This document shows positions 1 through 6,900 of a stretch of DNA of 10,146 nucleotides, piece by piece. The stretch comes from Candidatus Eiseniibacteriota bacterium (GTDB lineage Bacteria; Eisenbacteria; RBG-16-71-46): assembly GCA_023249815.1 (NCBI GenBank), contig JAHFBX010000074.1, positions 1-10,146 of the forward strand, in the 5' to 3' direction. Within the stretch, counting starts at the first letter, position 1, and each line of letters begins with the position of its first letter. The position numbers were made by a program, and so were the translations under genes. A model generated the notes under the pieces. That model had not been told where the DNA came from. It saw nothing but the letters and a program-made list of their open reading frames with translations, and did no database searches.

Positions 1-1682
1 TCGTGGCACTGCTCGCGCTGCGCGTCCTCGCGGCGAGAATCCCCGGCAGTGGTATGTGGGGGCTGGACCTGGGGCGCGACCTCACGCCCGGCGGGTTCGG
101 CGCGGGGCTCGCGCTGACGCTCGTCGCCTGCGCGCCCGCCGTGTGGCGCACCGCGGCGCGCGCGTGGCCCTCGGGAGCACGATCGATGCAGGGCGCCGGC
201 GCGTGGGCGTTGGCGCTCGCGAGCGCCGCAGTGATGGCGCTCTTCATGTGGAACTCGCCCGATCGTGCGCTCTACACGGGCGACGCCATCCTTCGCCACG
301 GCGCGTTCGCGCAGGTGACGCAGCCGGAGCTCCTGGCCGAACAGGCCCTGCGAGGGGATCTCGTGCTGCACCACGCGTTCCCGCGCTGGGTCTCGCTGCA
401 CACGCCATGGACCACGGACCAGGCCGGCCGCGCGCTCGGCGCCCTGCTCGCGGGGCTCACGGCGCTCGCCGGTTTTCGGCTCGCCACGGCGGTCGGCGCG
501 CGCGGCCTGGTGGGCGTGGCGGTGGCGCTGATCGCCGCGTGCACCGGCGCGCTGGCGCTCGACACCGGCTACGGCAAGGCGTCCGTGGAGATCGCAGCAT
601 TGACGAGCGTGCTCGCCGTGGGCGTGGCGAGGCTCGCGGCCGACGGTCGCGGCCTCGGCACGGTCGGCGGCTCGCTCGCGATCGCGCTCCTGCTCCATCG
701 TTCGGCGTTGACGCTCGTGCCGGTGTGGGCCGCCGGCGTCGTGGTGGCTGCGCGCGCGGACCGGCTGCGCGAGCCGCGCGCGTGGCTCGGCCTCGTGGCA
801 CCGATCGTGTCGCTCGTGTTCGTGGCACCCCGGCTCTGGCAGGTGATCACCACGTTCGACCAGAGCCATCACGCGGCGGGCGGCGTCGTGGCCACGCTCG
901 CCGCGGCGCTGACCCCTGTGCGGCTCGGCGATTCGCTCAACACGCTCGCCTTCCTACTGCCGCTGGCGCCGATCGTGCCGCTGCTCCTCGTGCTGGCGCC
1001 GCGGCCCACCGCGCGCGAGGTCGTGCTCGGCGCCGCGCTCCTGCTGCCACCCCTGGCACTGCTGTTCGTCGTCCAGCCGCAGCACGAGCTACCGCGTGAC
1101 TGGGACGTGTTCGCGTTCGTGGGTTCGGCGCTCGCAGTCCTCGCGGCGTGGCGCCTGGCGCGCGTCTTGGACGCGCGGCCGTCGCTGCGCGGTTTGGCGC
1201 TGCCCGTGGCGCTCGCCGCCGTCATTCCCGCGTTCCAGTGGGCTCGGTTGCAGTCGGAGCCCGAGCGCGCGTGGTCGCGCGCCGAGTCCATCCTCCTCGG
1301 ACCCCCCGCCCGGCGCGCGAGCGACGTGGCCGAGGGTTTGGGCACACTCGGGTTCATGCGCTTGGGCCGCGGGCAGTATGAGCTCGCGCTCAAGCTGTTC
1401 GAGCGTTCGGCGGAGGTCGCGCCCAACCCGCGCATGTTCGTCCAGATCGGGATGGCCGAGACGCTCGCCGGCCGCCCCGAGCGGGCGATGGAGCGCTACC
1501 GTCAAGCTGCGTCGCTCAACCCGAACCTGAACGCGGCGTGGCGCGGCATGGCAGCGGCCGCGAGCGCTCTCGGGGATCGCGCGAGCATGGAGCTGGCGGT
1601 TGAGAACCTGGAGCGACTGGAGCCCGACGGCGCCACGCTCAAGGACGCGCGCGCCTGGTTGCTGGCGAACCCGGGGCCATGA
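1..1682 (+). CDS. Polytopic membrane protein with C-terminal TPR repeats (GT-C-like), copy 1, 5' end outside window
   Basis: The first of three paralogues here. Reading from the GTG at base 3 gives 559 residues with about eleven or more hydrophobic segments, then a soluble tail of roughly 130 residues with TPR-like helices ending at the TGA stop. Counting from that GTG, notable motifs are Y-T-G-D (91-94) in the first large loop, L-H-R-S (about 231-234), R-D-W-D (365-368) before a late membrane segment, and L-G-P-P before the TPR part. The true start is probably about eight codons upstream of the window, because the second copy has nine residues before the position matching this GTG. Multi-pass topology, an acidic motif in the first large loop and a TPR tail resemble GT-C glycosyltransferases such as the TMTC type. 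That is an inference from architecture, and the substrate is unknown. Other polytopic proteins with TPR tails remain possible. Confidence 0.8.
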   Translation, partial: VALLALRVLAARIPGSGMWGLDLGRDLTPGGFGAGLALTLVACAPAVWRTAARAWPSGARSMQGAGAWALALASAAVMALFMWNSPDRALYTGDAILRHGAFAQVTQPELLAEQALRGDLVLHHAFPRWVSLHTPWTTDQAGRALGALLAGLTALAGFRLATAVGARGLVGVAVALIAACTGALALDTGYGKASVEIAALTSVLAVGVARLAADGRGLGTVGGSLAIALLLHRSALTLVPVWAAGVVVAARADRLREPRAWLGLVAPIVSLVFVAPRLWQVITTFDQSHHAAGGVVATLAAALTPVRLGDSLNTLAFLLPLAPIVPLLLVLAPRPTAREVVLGAALLLPPLALLFVVQPQHELPRDWDVFAFVGSALAVLAAWRLARVLDARPSLRGLALPVALAAVIPAFQWARLQSEPERAWSRAESILLGPPARRASDVAEGLGTLGFMRLGRGQYELALKLFERSAEVAPNPRMFVQIGMAETLAGRPERAMERYRQAASLNPNLNAAWRGMAAAASALGDRASMELAVENLERLEPDGATLKDARAWLLANPGP

Positions 1683-1804
1683 GCGCGGCACGCGGCAAGC
1701 GGCGAAATCCCGCGGCGCACGCGGGCAGGACACGGCCCCGCGAGCCACGCGCGAGACTCGAGCCGCACACCGCCGGGACCTCGAGCGCTCACGAGGGCGG
1801 AGTG

Positions 1805-3484
1805 ATGCTCGCGCTCGTTCTTGGGTTGCTCACGGTGCTCGCCATTCGGGTGCTGGCCGTGTTCGTCCCCGGCCGCCCGCTGTGGGGCTTCGACCTGTGG
1901 CGGGACGTACCCGAGGCCGAGTGGATCGCAAGCGTCGTCGTGGTCCTGGTCGCGATGGTGCCCGCGGTGGGACGACGTCTGACTCGCCTGCTGCCCGACT
2001 CCGCGGGCATGCTGTTCGCGAGCGCGCTCGTGGTCGCGACCGCGCTCGCGATGTTCACGCTCGCGCATCCCGACCGCGCGCTTTACACGGGCGATGCGAG
2101 CCTTCGCCACGGCGAGTTCGCCACGCTCGAGCATCCGGAGACCGTCGCGCCGCAGGCGACGCGTGGCGACCTGTACCTCCATCACGCGCTGCCGCGCGCC
2201 GTCGCGGCGAGTACCCCTATGACGCCCGAGGACGTGGGGCGCGCGCAGGGCGCGCTGCTCGCGTTCCTCACGGCGCTCGCGGGCTGGCGGCTCGCGGTCG
2301 CGGCCGGGACTCGCGGGCTCGTGGCGCTCGCGGTCGCGACGATCGCGGCCTCGACCGGTGCGCTCGCGCTCGACAACGGCTACGCCAAGGCGAGTGTCGA
2401 GGTGTGCGCGCTCGCCACCCTACTCGCAGCAGGTGTCGTGCGGCTCGAAAATGACGGCCGCGGTCTCGGCACGGTGGGTGTGTCGTTGGGACTCGCGCTC
2501 CTCCTGCATCGCTCGGCGCTCGCCCTGGTGCCGGTGTGGCTCGTGGGCGCCGTGCTGGTGTTTCGCACGAGACGGCGGCCCGATGGGAGCACGTGGCTCG
2601 GTCTCCTGGCGCCGCTCGCCGCGCTGTCGATCGCGGGCCCCGACCTGTGGCGCGTCGTGTCGGGCTACGACCGTGCCCAGCACCTGCCCACCTCGAGTGG
2701 CGCGCTGCTCGCGCGATTCCAAGCGGCGCGGCTCGCCGATCGAGCGAACGTGCTCGGCCTGCTCGTGCCACTCGCGCCCGTGCTGCCGCTTCTGCTGTCC
2801 CTTCGCCCACGGCTCGGGGCACGCCAGTGGGCACTCGCGGCCGCGCTCGTGATCCCGCCGCTCGCGCTGCTCGTCCTGGTCCCGCCCCAGCAGGGACTGT
2901 TTCGCGACTGGGACGTGTTCGCATTCGCGGGTTCCGTGGTGGCCGCGCTGCTCGCGTGGCGATTCGCGGCGGTACTCAGCGCGACGTCCCGCGCGCGCAG
3001 TCTCGCCGCGGCGTTCGGACTGGCCTCCCTCCTGCCCGCGCTCCAGTGGGCCGCGATCCAGTCGGATCCGCCGCGGCTCTGGGCGCGCGCGGAGTCGATC
3101 CTCGTCGGGCCGCCGTTCCGCGAGACCGAGGAGCGCGCGCAGGGCCTCGCCACGCTCGGACTCCTCCGCTACGCGCGCGGTCAGTTCGCCGACGCGCGGC
3201 GGCTGTTCCAGCGCTCGCTCGACCTCTCGCCGCATCCGCGGATGCTCGTACAGTGGGGGATCCTCGCCGGGCTCTCCGGCCATCCGGACGAGGCGATGGG
3301 CTACTACCGGCGAGCGACGCAGATCCGGCCCGACCTCGCCTCGGCATGGCAGGGCGTGGCCGAGGTCGGCATCACGCTGGGGGATGCCGCGAGCGTGCGC
3401 GAAGCCGTGACCCGGCTGGTGGAACTCGAACCCACGAACCCGGCGCTTCCCGCCGCGAAGCAGTGGCTGGGGCTCTCGCGCTGA
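1805..3484 (+). CDS. Polytopic membrane protein with C-terminal TPR repeats (GT-C-like), copy 2
   Basis: A full-length paralogue of the upstream gene, alignable almost end to end. It has 559 residues from the ATG at 1805. That start is favoured by a GAGGG SD at 1793-1797 (7-nt spacing) and places a hydrophobic helix at the very N-terminus. An earlier in-frame ATG at 1679 overlaps the previous stop (ATGA) and would add 42 mostly basic residues. Motifs: Y-T-G-D (94-97), N-G-Y-A-K-A-S (191-197), H-R-S (235-237), R-D-W-D (367-370), G-P-P (435-437). About 11-13 membrane segments span residues 5-416. TPR-like helix pairs follow at about 447-476, 477-509 and 510-543. The conserved acidic motifs suggest a membrane enzyme, perhaps a GT-C glycosyltransferase acting on a lipid-linked sugar at the outer face of the inner membrane. 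I cannot name a substrate. It is probably co-transcribed with copy 1, from which it is 122 bp distant. Confidence 0.85.
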   Translation: MLALVLGLLTVLAIRVLAVFVPGRPLWGFDLWRDVPEAEWIASVVVVLVAMVPAVGRRLTRLLPDSAGMLFASALVVATALAMFTLAHPDRALYTGDASLRHGEFATLEHPETVAPQATRGDLYLHHALPRAVAASTPMTPEDVGRAQGALLAFLTALAGWRLAVAAGTRGLVALAVATIAASTGALALDNGYAKASVEVCALATLLAAGVVRLENDGRGLGTVGVSLGLALLLHRSALALVPVWLVGAVLVFRTRRRPDGSTWLGLLAPLAALSIAGPDLWRVVSGYDRAQHLPTSSGALLARFQAARLADRANVLGLLVPLAPVLPLLLSLRPRLGARQWALAAALVIPPLALLVLVPPQQGLFRDWDVFAFAGSVVAALLAWRFAAVLSATSRARSLAAAFGLASLLPALQWAAIQSDPPRLWARAESILVGPPFRETEERAQGLATLGLLRYARGQFADARRLFQRSLDLSPHPRMLVQWGILAGLSGHPDEAMGYYRRATQIRPDLASAWQGVAEVGITLGDAASVREAVTRLVELEPTNPALPAAKQWLGLSR

Positions 3485-3487
3485 CGA

Positions 3488-3507
3488 ACACCGTACGTTC
3501 CCGGTGT
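3488..3507. terminator. Short hairpin between convergent genes
   Basis: A 6-bp inverted repeat (ACACCG at 3488-3493, CGGTGT at 3502-3507) with an 8-nt loop lies in the 52-bp gap between the stops of two convergent genes. It could end transcription from either side. There is no T-tract, so the call is weak. Confidence 0.3.
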
Positions 3508-3536
3508 CGCGCACGCCGGAAGTGCCCGGGCCGCAC

Positions 3537-5363
3537 CTAGCCCGGTGTGTTCCCAGCCGGTGCGAGCAGCTCGCGTAGGACGTCGTAGAGCCGGGGATAG
3601 TGCTCGAAGAACTCCACCACGTCGTGCATCTCGGGGCTGCCGCTGCCCCACGACAGCGCGCGCTCCGATGCGCGCACGGCGGTGAGCGTGTCCCCGGCCA
3701 CCGCGGCGGACATCCACAGCCCGTACCAGCCCACGGGGTCCGCGGGCGTGCGCTCGAGCAGCCGCGTGAATGCACCCTGGGCCTCGCGTGGCGAGTCCGC
3801 GATCAGCGCCGAGGCACCCCACAACTTGAGCGCGCGCGGCACCGGCGTCTCGAGGCAGAGCCGCCGGTAGGCGTCGCGCGCGAGCCCGTAGCGCTCCTCG
3901 TTGAGTGCACGCAGGCCCATCCAATCGAGCACGCTCGCACGATGCGTGGCGCTGCGTCTGGGCGGTCCGGCGAGCAGCGAATCCGCGCGCGCGATCCCGC
4001 GATCGAGGTCCGTGAGCGACACGAGGATCAGCAGGAACGGTACCGCGACCGACGCCGCGAGCCCGGCGGCGAGCGCGCCGGCCCGCGGCGCGCGCGCAAG
4101 GCCGCGGGCGACGGCCCACGCCGAGGCCACCGCGAACGCCGCGCCCGCCGAGCCGAGCGAGTCGTAGTCGCGAAACGACCCGAGCGGCAGGTACACGAAC
4201 AACAGCACGGGAACGAACGCCAGGATGAGCGTGGAGAGCACGAGCGCCGCCGCCGAGCGCCGCGCCCCTGCCAGCGCGTATAGCGCGAGTAGCGCCAACG
4301 GCGCGTGCAACAGCACCGCGTTCGCGGCATCCATGAGGCGGAGCGGCGAGAACCCCGCCGCCAGCGCACCACCCTGCTGGCGCACCTCGCTCGGCATGAA
4401 GTTGACGCCCATGTCGAACGCGCGGATGACATGGAACAGGCGCGGGGCCTCGGCAAGGAACACGACGAGCGGCACGACGAGCGGCCACAGCCGCGAGCGC
4501 TCCGGGCCCGCGCGCCGCCAGGCCAGCGTGCTCACCACCGCCCACACCAGCAGCAACGGGAGGCCGCCACGGTGGAATGCGAGCCCGAGCGAGACCGCCG
4601 CCGCGAAGCCGGCGACCGCGCGGCCCGTGCTCACCAGTTCCACGCCGAGCGTGCCGGCCGCGAGCGCGCACAGCGCCAGCTGTGGCGTGGGCTTGCTGTA
4701 GCCCGTGAGCAACGTGGCGTAGCCGCCGAGGCACACGATGATGGCCACCACGCATGCGACGCTCGCGCGGTCCGAGACGAGCCGCGCGAACCGGACGGCG
4801 AGCAGGACCAGCACCAACGCCTCGAGGAGCCCGAGCCAACGCATGACGAGCAGCGGCTCCACGCTGAGCGCTCGAGCGGCGAGCGCGGGCAGGACGTGGT
4901 TCACGAGCCGGTCGAGCGGGAGCGCCTGCGGAAACAGCGTGCGGAACCAACGTTCGTCGAGCACGCCAAGCCGTAGCACGAAGTCGCCGACGAAACGCAC
5001 TTGGTCGGGGAGCGTCCAGAGCAGCCACAGGAGCGCCATACCCACGAGCCACGGCCAGGCGTTCGCGAATCGCTTGGCGCCTCGGCCCGCGCGCGGCGTG
5101 AAACTGCCGCCGAGCACCGCCCAACCCACCACCGCGGCGAGCAGGGTCAGAAGTGGCCAGGCGATCGCGGGCGCCACGTCGCGCGCGAACGACAGCCCCC
5201 ACGCGTACTGTCCCGGCGCCACCGTCGCGGCCACTCGCAGTGCCAGCATCGCCATCATGGTCCACGCGAGCACGCTCGTGGAGGGCGACGCCCGCTCCGG
5301 CGCGGCGCCGCTGGAGCTTGTGCCGGGCTCCGTTCCCATAAGGGTATGTGGGATTCGTACCAT
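3537..5363 (-). CDS. Polytopic membrane protein with C-terminal TPR-like tail (GT-C-like), divergent copy 3
   Basis: The third and most divergent family member, convergent with copies 1 and 2. The ATG at 5363 gives 608 residues. It has a GAGG SD with 5-nt spacing, whereas the next in-frame ATG (5339, 600 residues) has none. The first 35 residues are polar, followed by many hydrophobic segments. Family motifs remain in altered form: F-V-G-D (124-127) for Y-T-G-D, G-Y-S-K (221-224), H-R-G (264-266), R-D-Y-D (398-401) for R-D-W-D, and A-G-P-P before the C-terminal helices. The tail (about 475-600) has TPR-like helix pairs and is more acidic and aromatic near its end. Conservation of G-D and R-D-x-D across the divergence supports their functional importance. 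It may be a membrane glycosyltransferase or another envelope enzyme. It lies just after the IHF-like gene's hairpin, so it may depend on read-through or on a promoter I cannot see. The stop is TAG. Confidence 0.82.
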   Translation of the reverse strand: MVRIPHTLMGTEPGTSSSGAAPERASPSTSVLAWTMMAMLALRVAATVAPGQYAWGLSFARDVAPAIAWPLLTLLAAVVGWAVLGGSFTPRAGRGAKRFANAWPWLVGMALLWLLWTLPDQVRFVGDFVLRLGVLDERWFRTLFPQALPLDRLVNHVLPALAARALSVEPLLVMRWLGLLEALVLVLLAVRFARLVSDRASVACVVAIIVCLGGYATLLTGYSKPTPQLALCALAAGTLGVELVSTGRAVAGFAAAVSLGLAFHRGGLPLLLVWAVVSTLAWRRAGPERSRLWPLVVPLVVFLAEAPRLFHVIRAFDMGVNFMPSEVRQQGGALAAGFSPLRLMDAANAVLLHAPLALLALYALAGARRSAAALVLSTLILAFVPVLLFVYLPLGSFRDYDSLGSAGAAFAVASAWAVARGLARAPRAGALAAGLAASVAVPFLLILVSLTDLDRGIARADSLLAGPPRRSATHRASVLDWMGLRALNEERYGLARDAYRRLCLETPVPRALKLWGASALIADSPREAQGAFTRLLERTPADPVGWYGLWMSAAVAGDTLTAVRASERALSWGSGSPEMHDVVEFFEHYPRLYDVLRELLAPAGNTPG

Positions 5364-5393
5364 GCGCGCCTCGCCGGCCGCCCGGCGCCCAAG

Positions 5394-5431
5394 CGAGACG
5401 GCCGGGCCCGCTCGCGAGCCCGGCCGTCTCG
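5394..5431 (-). terminator. Strong GC hairpin after the IHF/HU-like gene
   Basis: A perfect 14-bp inverted repeat (5394-5407 and 5418-5431) with a 10-nt loop begins 30 bp after the TAA of the IHF-like gene. The stem is long and GC-rich and has no U-tract on either side, as often seen in very GC-rich genomes. It also sits about 30 bp upstream of the start of the following membrane gene, so it probably separates the two transcription units or lowers read-through. Confidence 0.6.
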
Positions 5432-5461
5432 GAATGTCTCGCGCGCCCCGAAGGGTGGGCG

Positions 5462-5740
5462 TTACTGCTGCGACACCATGTCCTTGAGTTCCTTCGACAC
5501 CTTGAACACGGGCACGCGGCGCGGCGGCACCGGAACCGCTTCGCCGGTGCGGGGATTGCGAGCGATGCGCGACTTGCGGTCCTTCACCCGGAACGTGCCG
5601 AAGCCGCGGATCTCGATGTGGTGGCCATCCGAAAGCGCCTTGGCCACCGCATTCAAGAAGCAGTCGACCGTTTCGGCCACGTCCTTCTTGGTGAGGCCGG
5701 TGCGTTCGGAGATCTGGTCCACGATATCGGCCTTGGTCAT
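5462..5740 (-). CDS. IHF/HU family DNA-bending protein
   Basis: A 92-residue nucleoid-associated protein that binds DNA as a dimer and bends it, with roles in chromosome compaction, replication and promoter architecture. The length is typical of the family. The HU/IHF signature is present at residues 46-65: G-F-G-T-F, then R-x-x-R-x-x-R-N-P-R-T, with Pro63 at the position that intercalates into DNA at the tip of the beta arm. The I-E-I-R-G-F-G-T-F stretch is closer to IHF subunits than to classical HU, so the exact subtype is uncertain. The start is the ATG at 5740, because the AGGAGG SD lies 5 nt upstream. The GTG one codon earlier is only 2 nt from the SD. A promoter-like pair lies upstream at 5809-5838 and a strong hairpin follows the stop. 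The gene is probably transcribed alone. Confidence 0.95.
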   Translation of the reverse strand: MTKADIVDQISERTGLTKKDVAETVDCFLNAVAKALSDGHHIEIRGFGTFRVKDRKSRIARNPRTGEAVPVPPRRVPVFKVSKELKDMVSQQ

Positions 5741-5808
5741 CACATCCTCCTGGGGTCATCCGAGCCTCGGTTGCCCGGACGGGCGGCCCCCGAAAACTGG
5801 ACACCCGA

Positions 5809-5838
5809 ACCGTAACCGGAGCGCGCCGGCGCTGTCAA
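5809..5838 (-). promoter_or_regulatory. Sigma70-like promoter for the IHF/HU-like gene
   Basis: On the - strand there is a perfect TTGACA (-35) at 5833-5838, an 18-nt spacer and TACGGT (-10, T-A-n-n-n-T) at 5809-5814. This predicts transcription starting near 5802 and a leader of about 60 nt before the ATG at 5740. The -35 lies about 20 bp after the stop of the upstream KARI-like gene. A candidate promoter of the same form, TTGAC(A/G)-N18-TAnnnT, lies before the HD-domain gene. Confidence 0.5.
5820..5833 (-). terminator. Small hairpin after the KARI-like gene, inside the IHF promoter spacer
   Basis: AGCGC and GCGCT arms flank a GCCG loop, 25-38 nt after the TAA of the KARI-like gene. It may help to end that transcript. 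Because it fills much of the spacer between the -35 and -10 of the next promoter, it could instead be a protein-binding site. There is no T-tract, so either reading is tentative. Confidence 0.3.
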
Positions 5839-5857
5839 TCGCCTAATGGACAAGGGG

Positions 5858-6856
5858 TTACTTCGATTCCCCCGGACGCGCCGCCGGGCCGTCCTCAGCC
5901 GAAGACGGCGTCTCGTCTCCGAGCGCGCGGCGCCGGCCGGCCTCGATCGGGTCGGCGTCGGCCAGCCGGAGCAATCGGGTCAGTTCGGGCTTGCCCGCCG
6001 CCACCTCGGCGAGCCACTCGCGTGCGAAGGCGCCCGAACGGATCTCGGCGAGCAGCTCGCGCATCGCGGCGCGCGAGGTCTCGTTCACTACGCGCGGGCC
6101 ACGCGTCAGGTCGCCGTAGAGCGCCGTACCCGAGATGCCGCGCCGGAGTCCCGCGACACCGCGCGCATACAGGAGTTCGGCGAGGAAGTGGAGCTGGTGC
6201 ACGCATTCGAGATAGGCGATCTCCGGCGTGTAGCCCTCGCGCACGAGTGTCTCGTACGCGGCCGAGACGAGCGCATTCATGCCGCCGCACAGCACGGCCT
6301 GCTCGCCGAACAGGTCCACCTCGGTCTCCTCGCGCACCGTGGTGCGAAGCAGTCGCACACGCGCCGAACCCAGCGCGGTGGCGTAGCGGGTGGCGAGCAC
6401 CCAGGCGTCGGCGCGTCCGGGCTGGTGCACGGCGAGGTAGGCCGGCACGCCTTCGCCGCGTTCGTAGAGTTCGCGGATGACGCGGCCGGGCCCGGTCGGC
6501 GAGACGAGCACGACGGCCGCGTCGACCGGGAACGCGAGCGAGCCGTAGAGCAGGTTGAAGCCGTGCGCGAACACGAACGTGCTCGTGGCGCGCATCGCGC
6601 TCGACCACTCGGGCCACACTTGCGGCACGACTTCGTCGGGCAGGAGCACCGCGAGCGTGTCGGCGTCGCGCAGCGCCTCTGCGGGTGCGGCGACCGCGAA
6701 GCCGTGCGCGCGCGCGCGCTGCTCGGCGGGCCGTCCCGGGCGCGCGGCGACGCTCACCTGCTCGCCGGCGTCGCGAAGATTGCGCGCGTGCGCTTCGCCC
6801 TGGTTGCCGTAGCCCAGCACCACGACGCGGCCGAGCGGGCTCGCTCCAGGGTTCAT
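5858..6856 (-). CDS. Ketol-acid reductoisomerase-like protein with altered active site
   Basis: A 332-residue protein with the class I KARI layout: a Rossmann domain with G-Y-G-N-Q-G (15-20), A-H-G-F-N (97-101), then the helical KARI domain with D-L-F-G-E-Q-A-V-L-C-G-G (181-192). Authentic KARI (IlvC) uses NADPH and two Mg ions to convert acetolactate in valine and isoleucine synthesis. Against the standard class I numbering the offset is a constant nine residues. His107, Asp190, Glu194, Glu226 and Ser251 are kept (H98, D181, E185, E217, S242), but Lys130 is Thr121 and the Mg ligand Glu230 is Gln221. The cofactor loop (39-45) also lacks the usual G-S-x-S serines. The ATG at 6856 has a GGAG SD 5 nt upstream. 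No ilvB, ilvN, ilvD or leu gene adjoins it. It may be a weak or repurposed KARI paralogue, so I give no ilvC symbol. The fold assignment is secure; the activity is not. Confidence 0.85.
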   Translation of the reverse strand: MNPGASPLGRVVVLGYGNQGEAHARNLRDAGEQVSVAARPGRPAEQRARAHGFAVAAPAEALRDADTLAVLLPDEVVPQVWPEWSSAMRATSTFVFAHGFNLLYGSLAFPVDAAVVLVSPTGPGRVIRELYERGEGVPAYLAVHQPGRADAWVLATRYATALGSARVRLLRTTVREETEVDLFGEQAVLCGGMNALVSAAYETLVREGYTPEIAYLECVHQLHFLAELLYARGVAGLRRGISGTALYGDLTRGPRVVNETSRAAMRELLAEIRSGAFAREWLAEVAAGKPELTRLLRLADADPIEAGRRRALGDETPSSAEDGPAARPGESK

Positions 6857-6867
6857 GGGATCTCCGT

Positions 6868-6894
6868 GGGCGCGGGCCCGCTGCCCCCGCGCCC
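6868..6894 (-). terminator. GC hairpin between the TPR and KARI-like genes
   Basis: A 9-bp perfect stem (6868-6876 with 6886-6894) and 9-nt loop fill most of the 44-bp gap between the TPR stop and the SD of the KARI-like gene. It could weaken expression of the downstream gene or protect the 3' end of the upstream message. There is no T-tract. Confidence 0.35.
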
Positions 6895-6900
6895 CTCGGG

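Noticed and set aside
2420..3775. 451-codon open frame on the - strand opposite the second membrane gene
   Set aside because: It is an antisense shadow: low-complexity Arg/Glu/His composition and no recognisable motif, while the + strand frame is clearly coding.
3304..5265. 653-codon open frame on the - strand overlapping the third membrane gene
   Set aside because: Its translation is rich in Arg, Ala and Gly with no domain, typical of an alternate frame in very GC-rich DNA. The overlapping frame at 3537-5363 has membrane segments and family motifs.
5858..6856. Straightforward ilvC in a branched-chain amino acid operon
   Set aside because: No ilvB, ilvN, ilvD or leu genes adjoin it and two active-site residues are changed, so a confident ilvC label would overstate the evidence.
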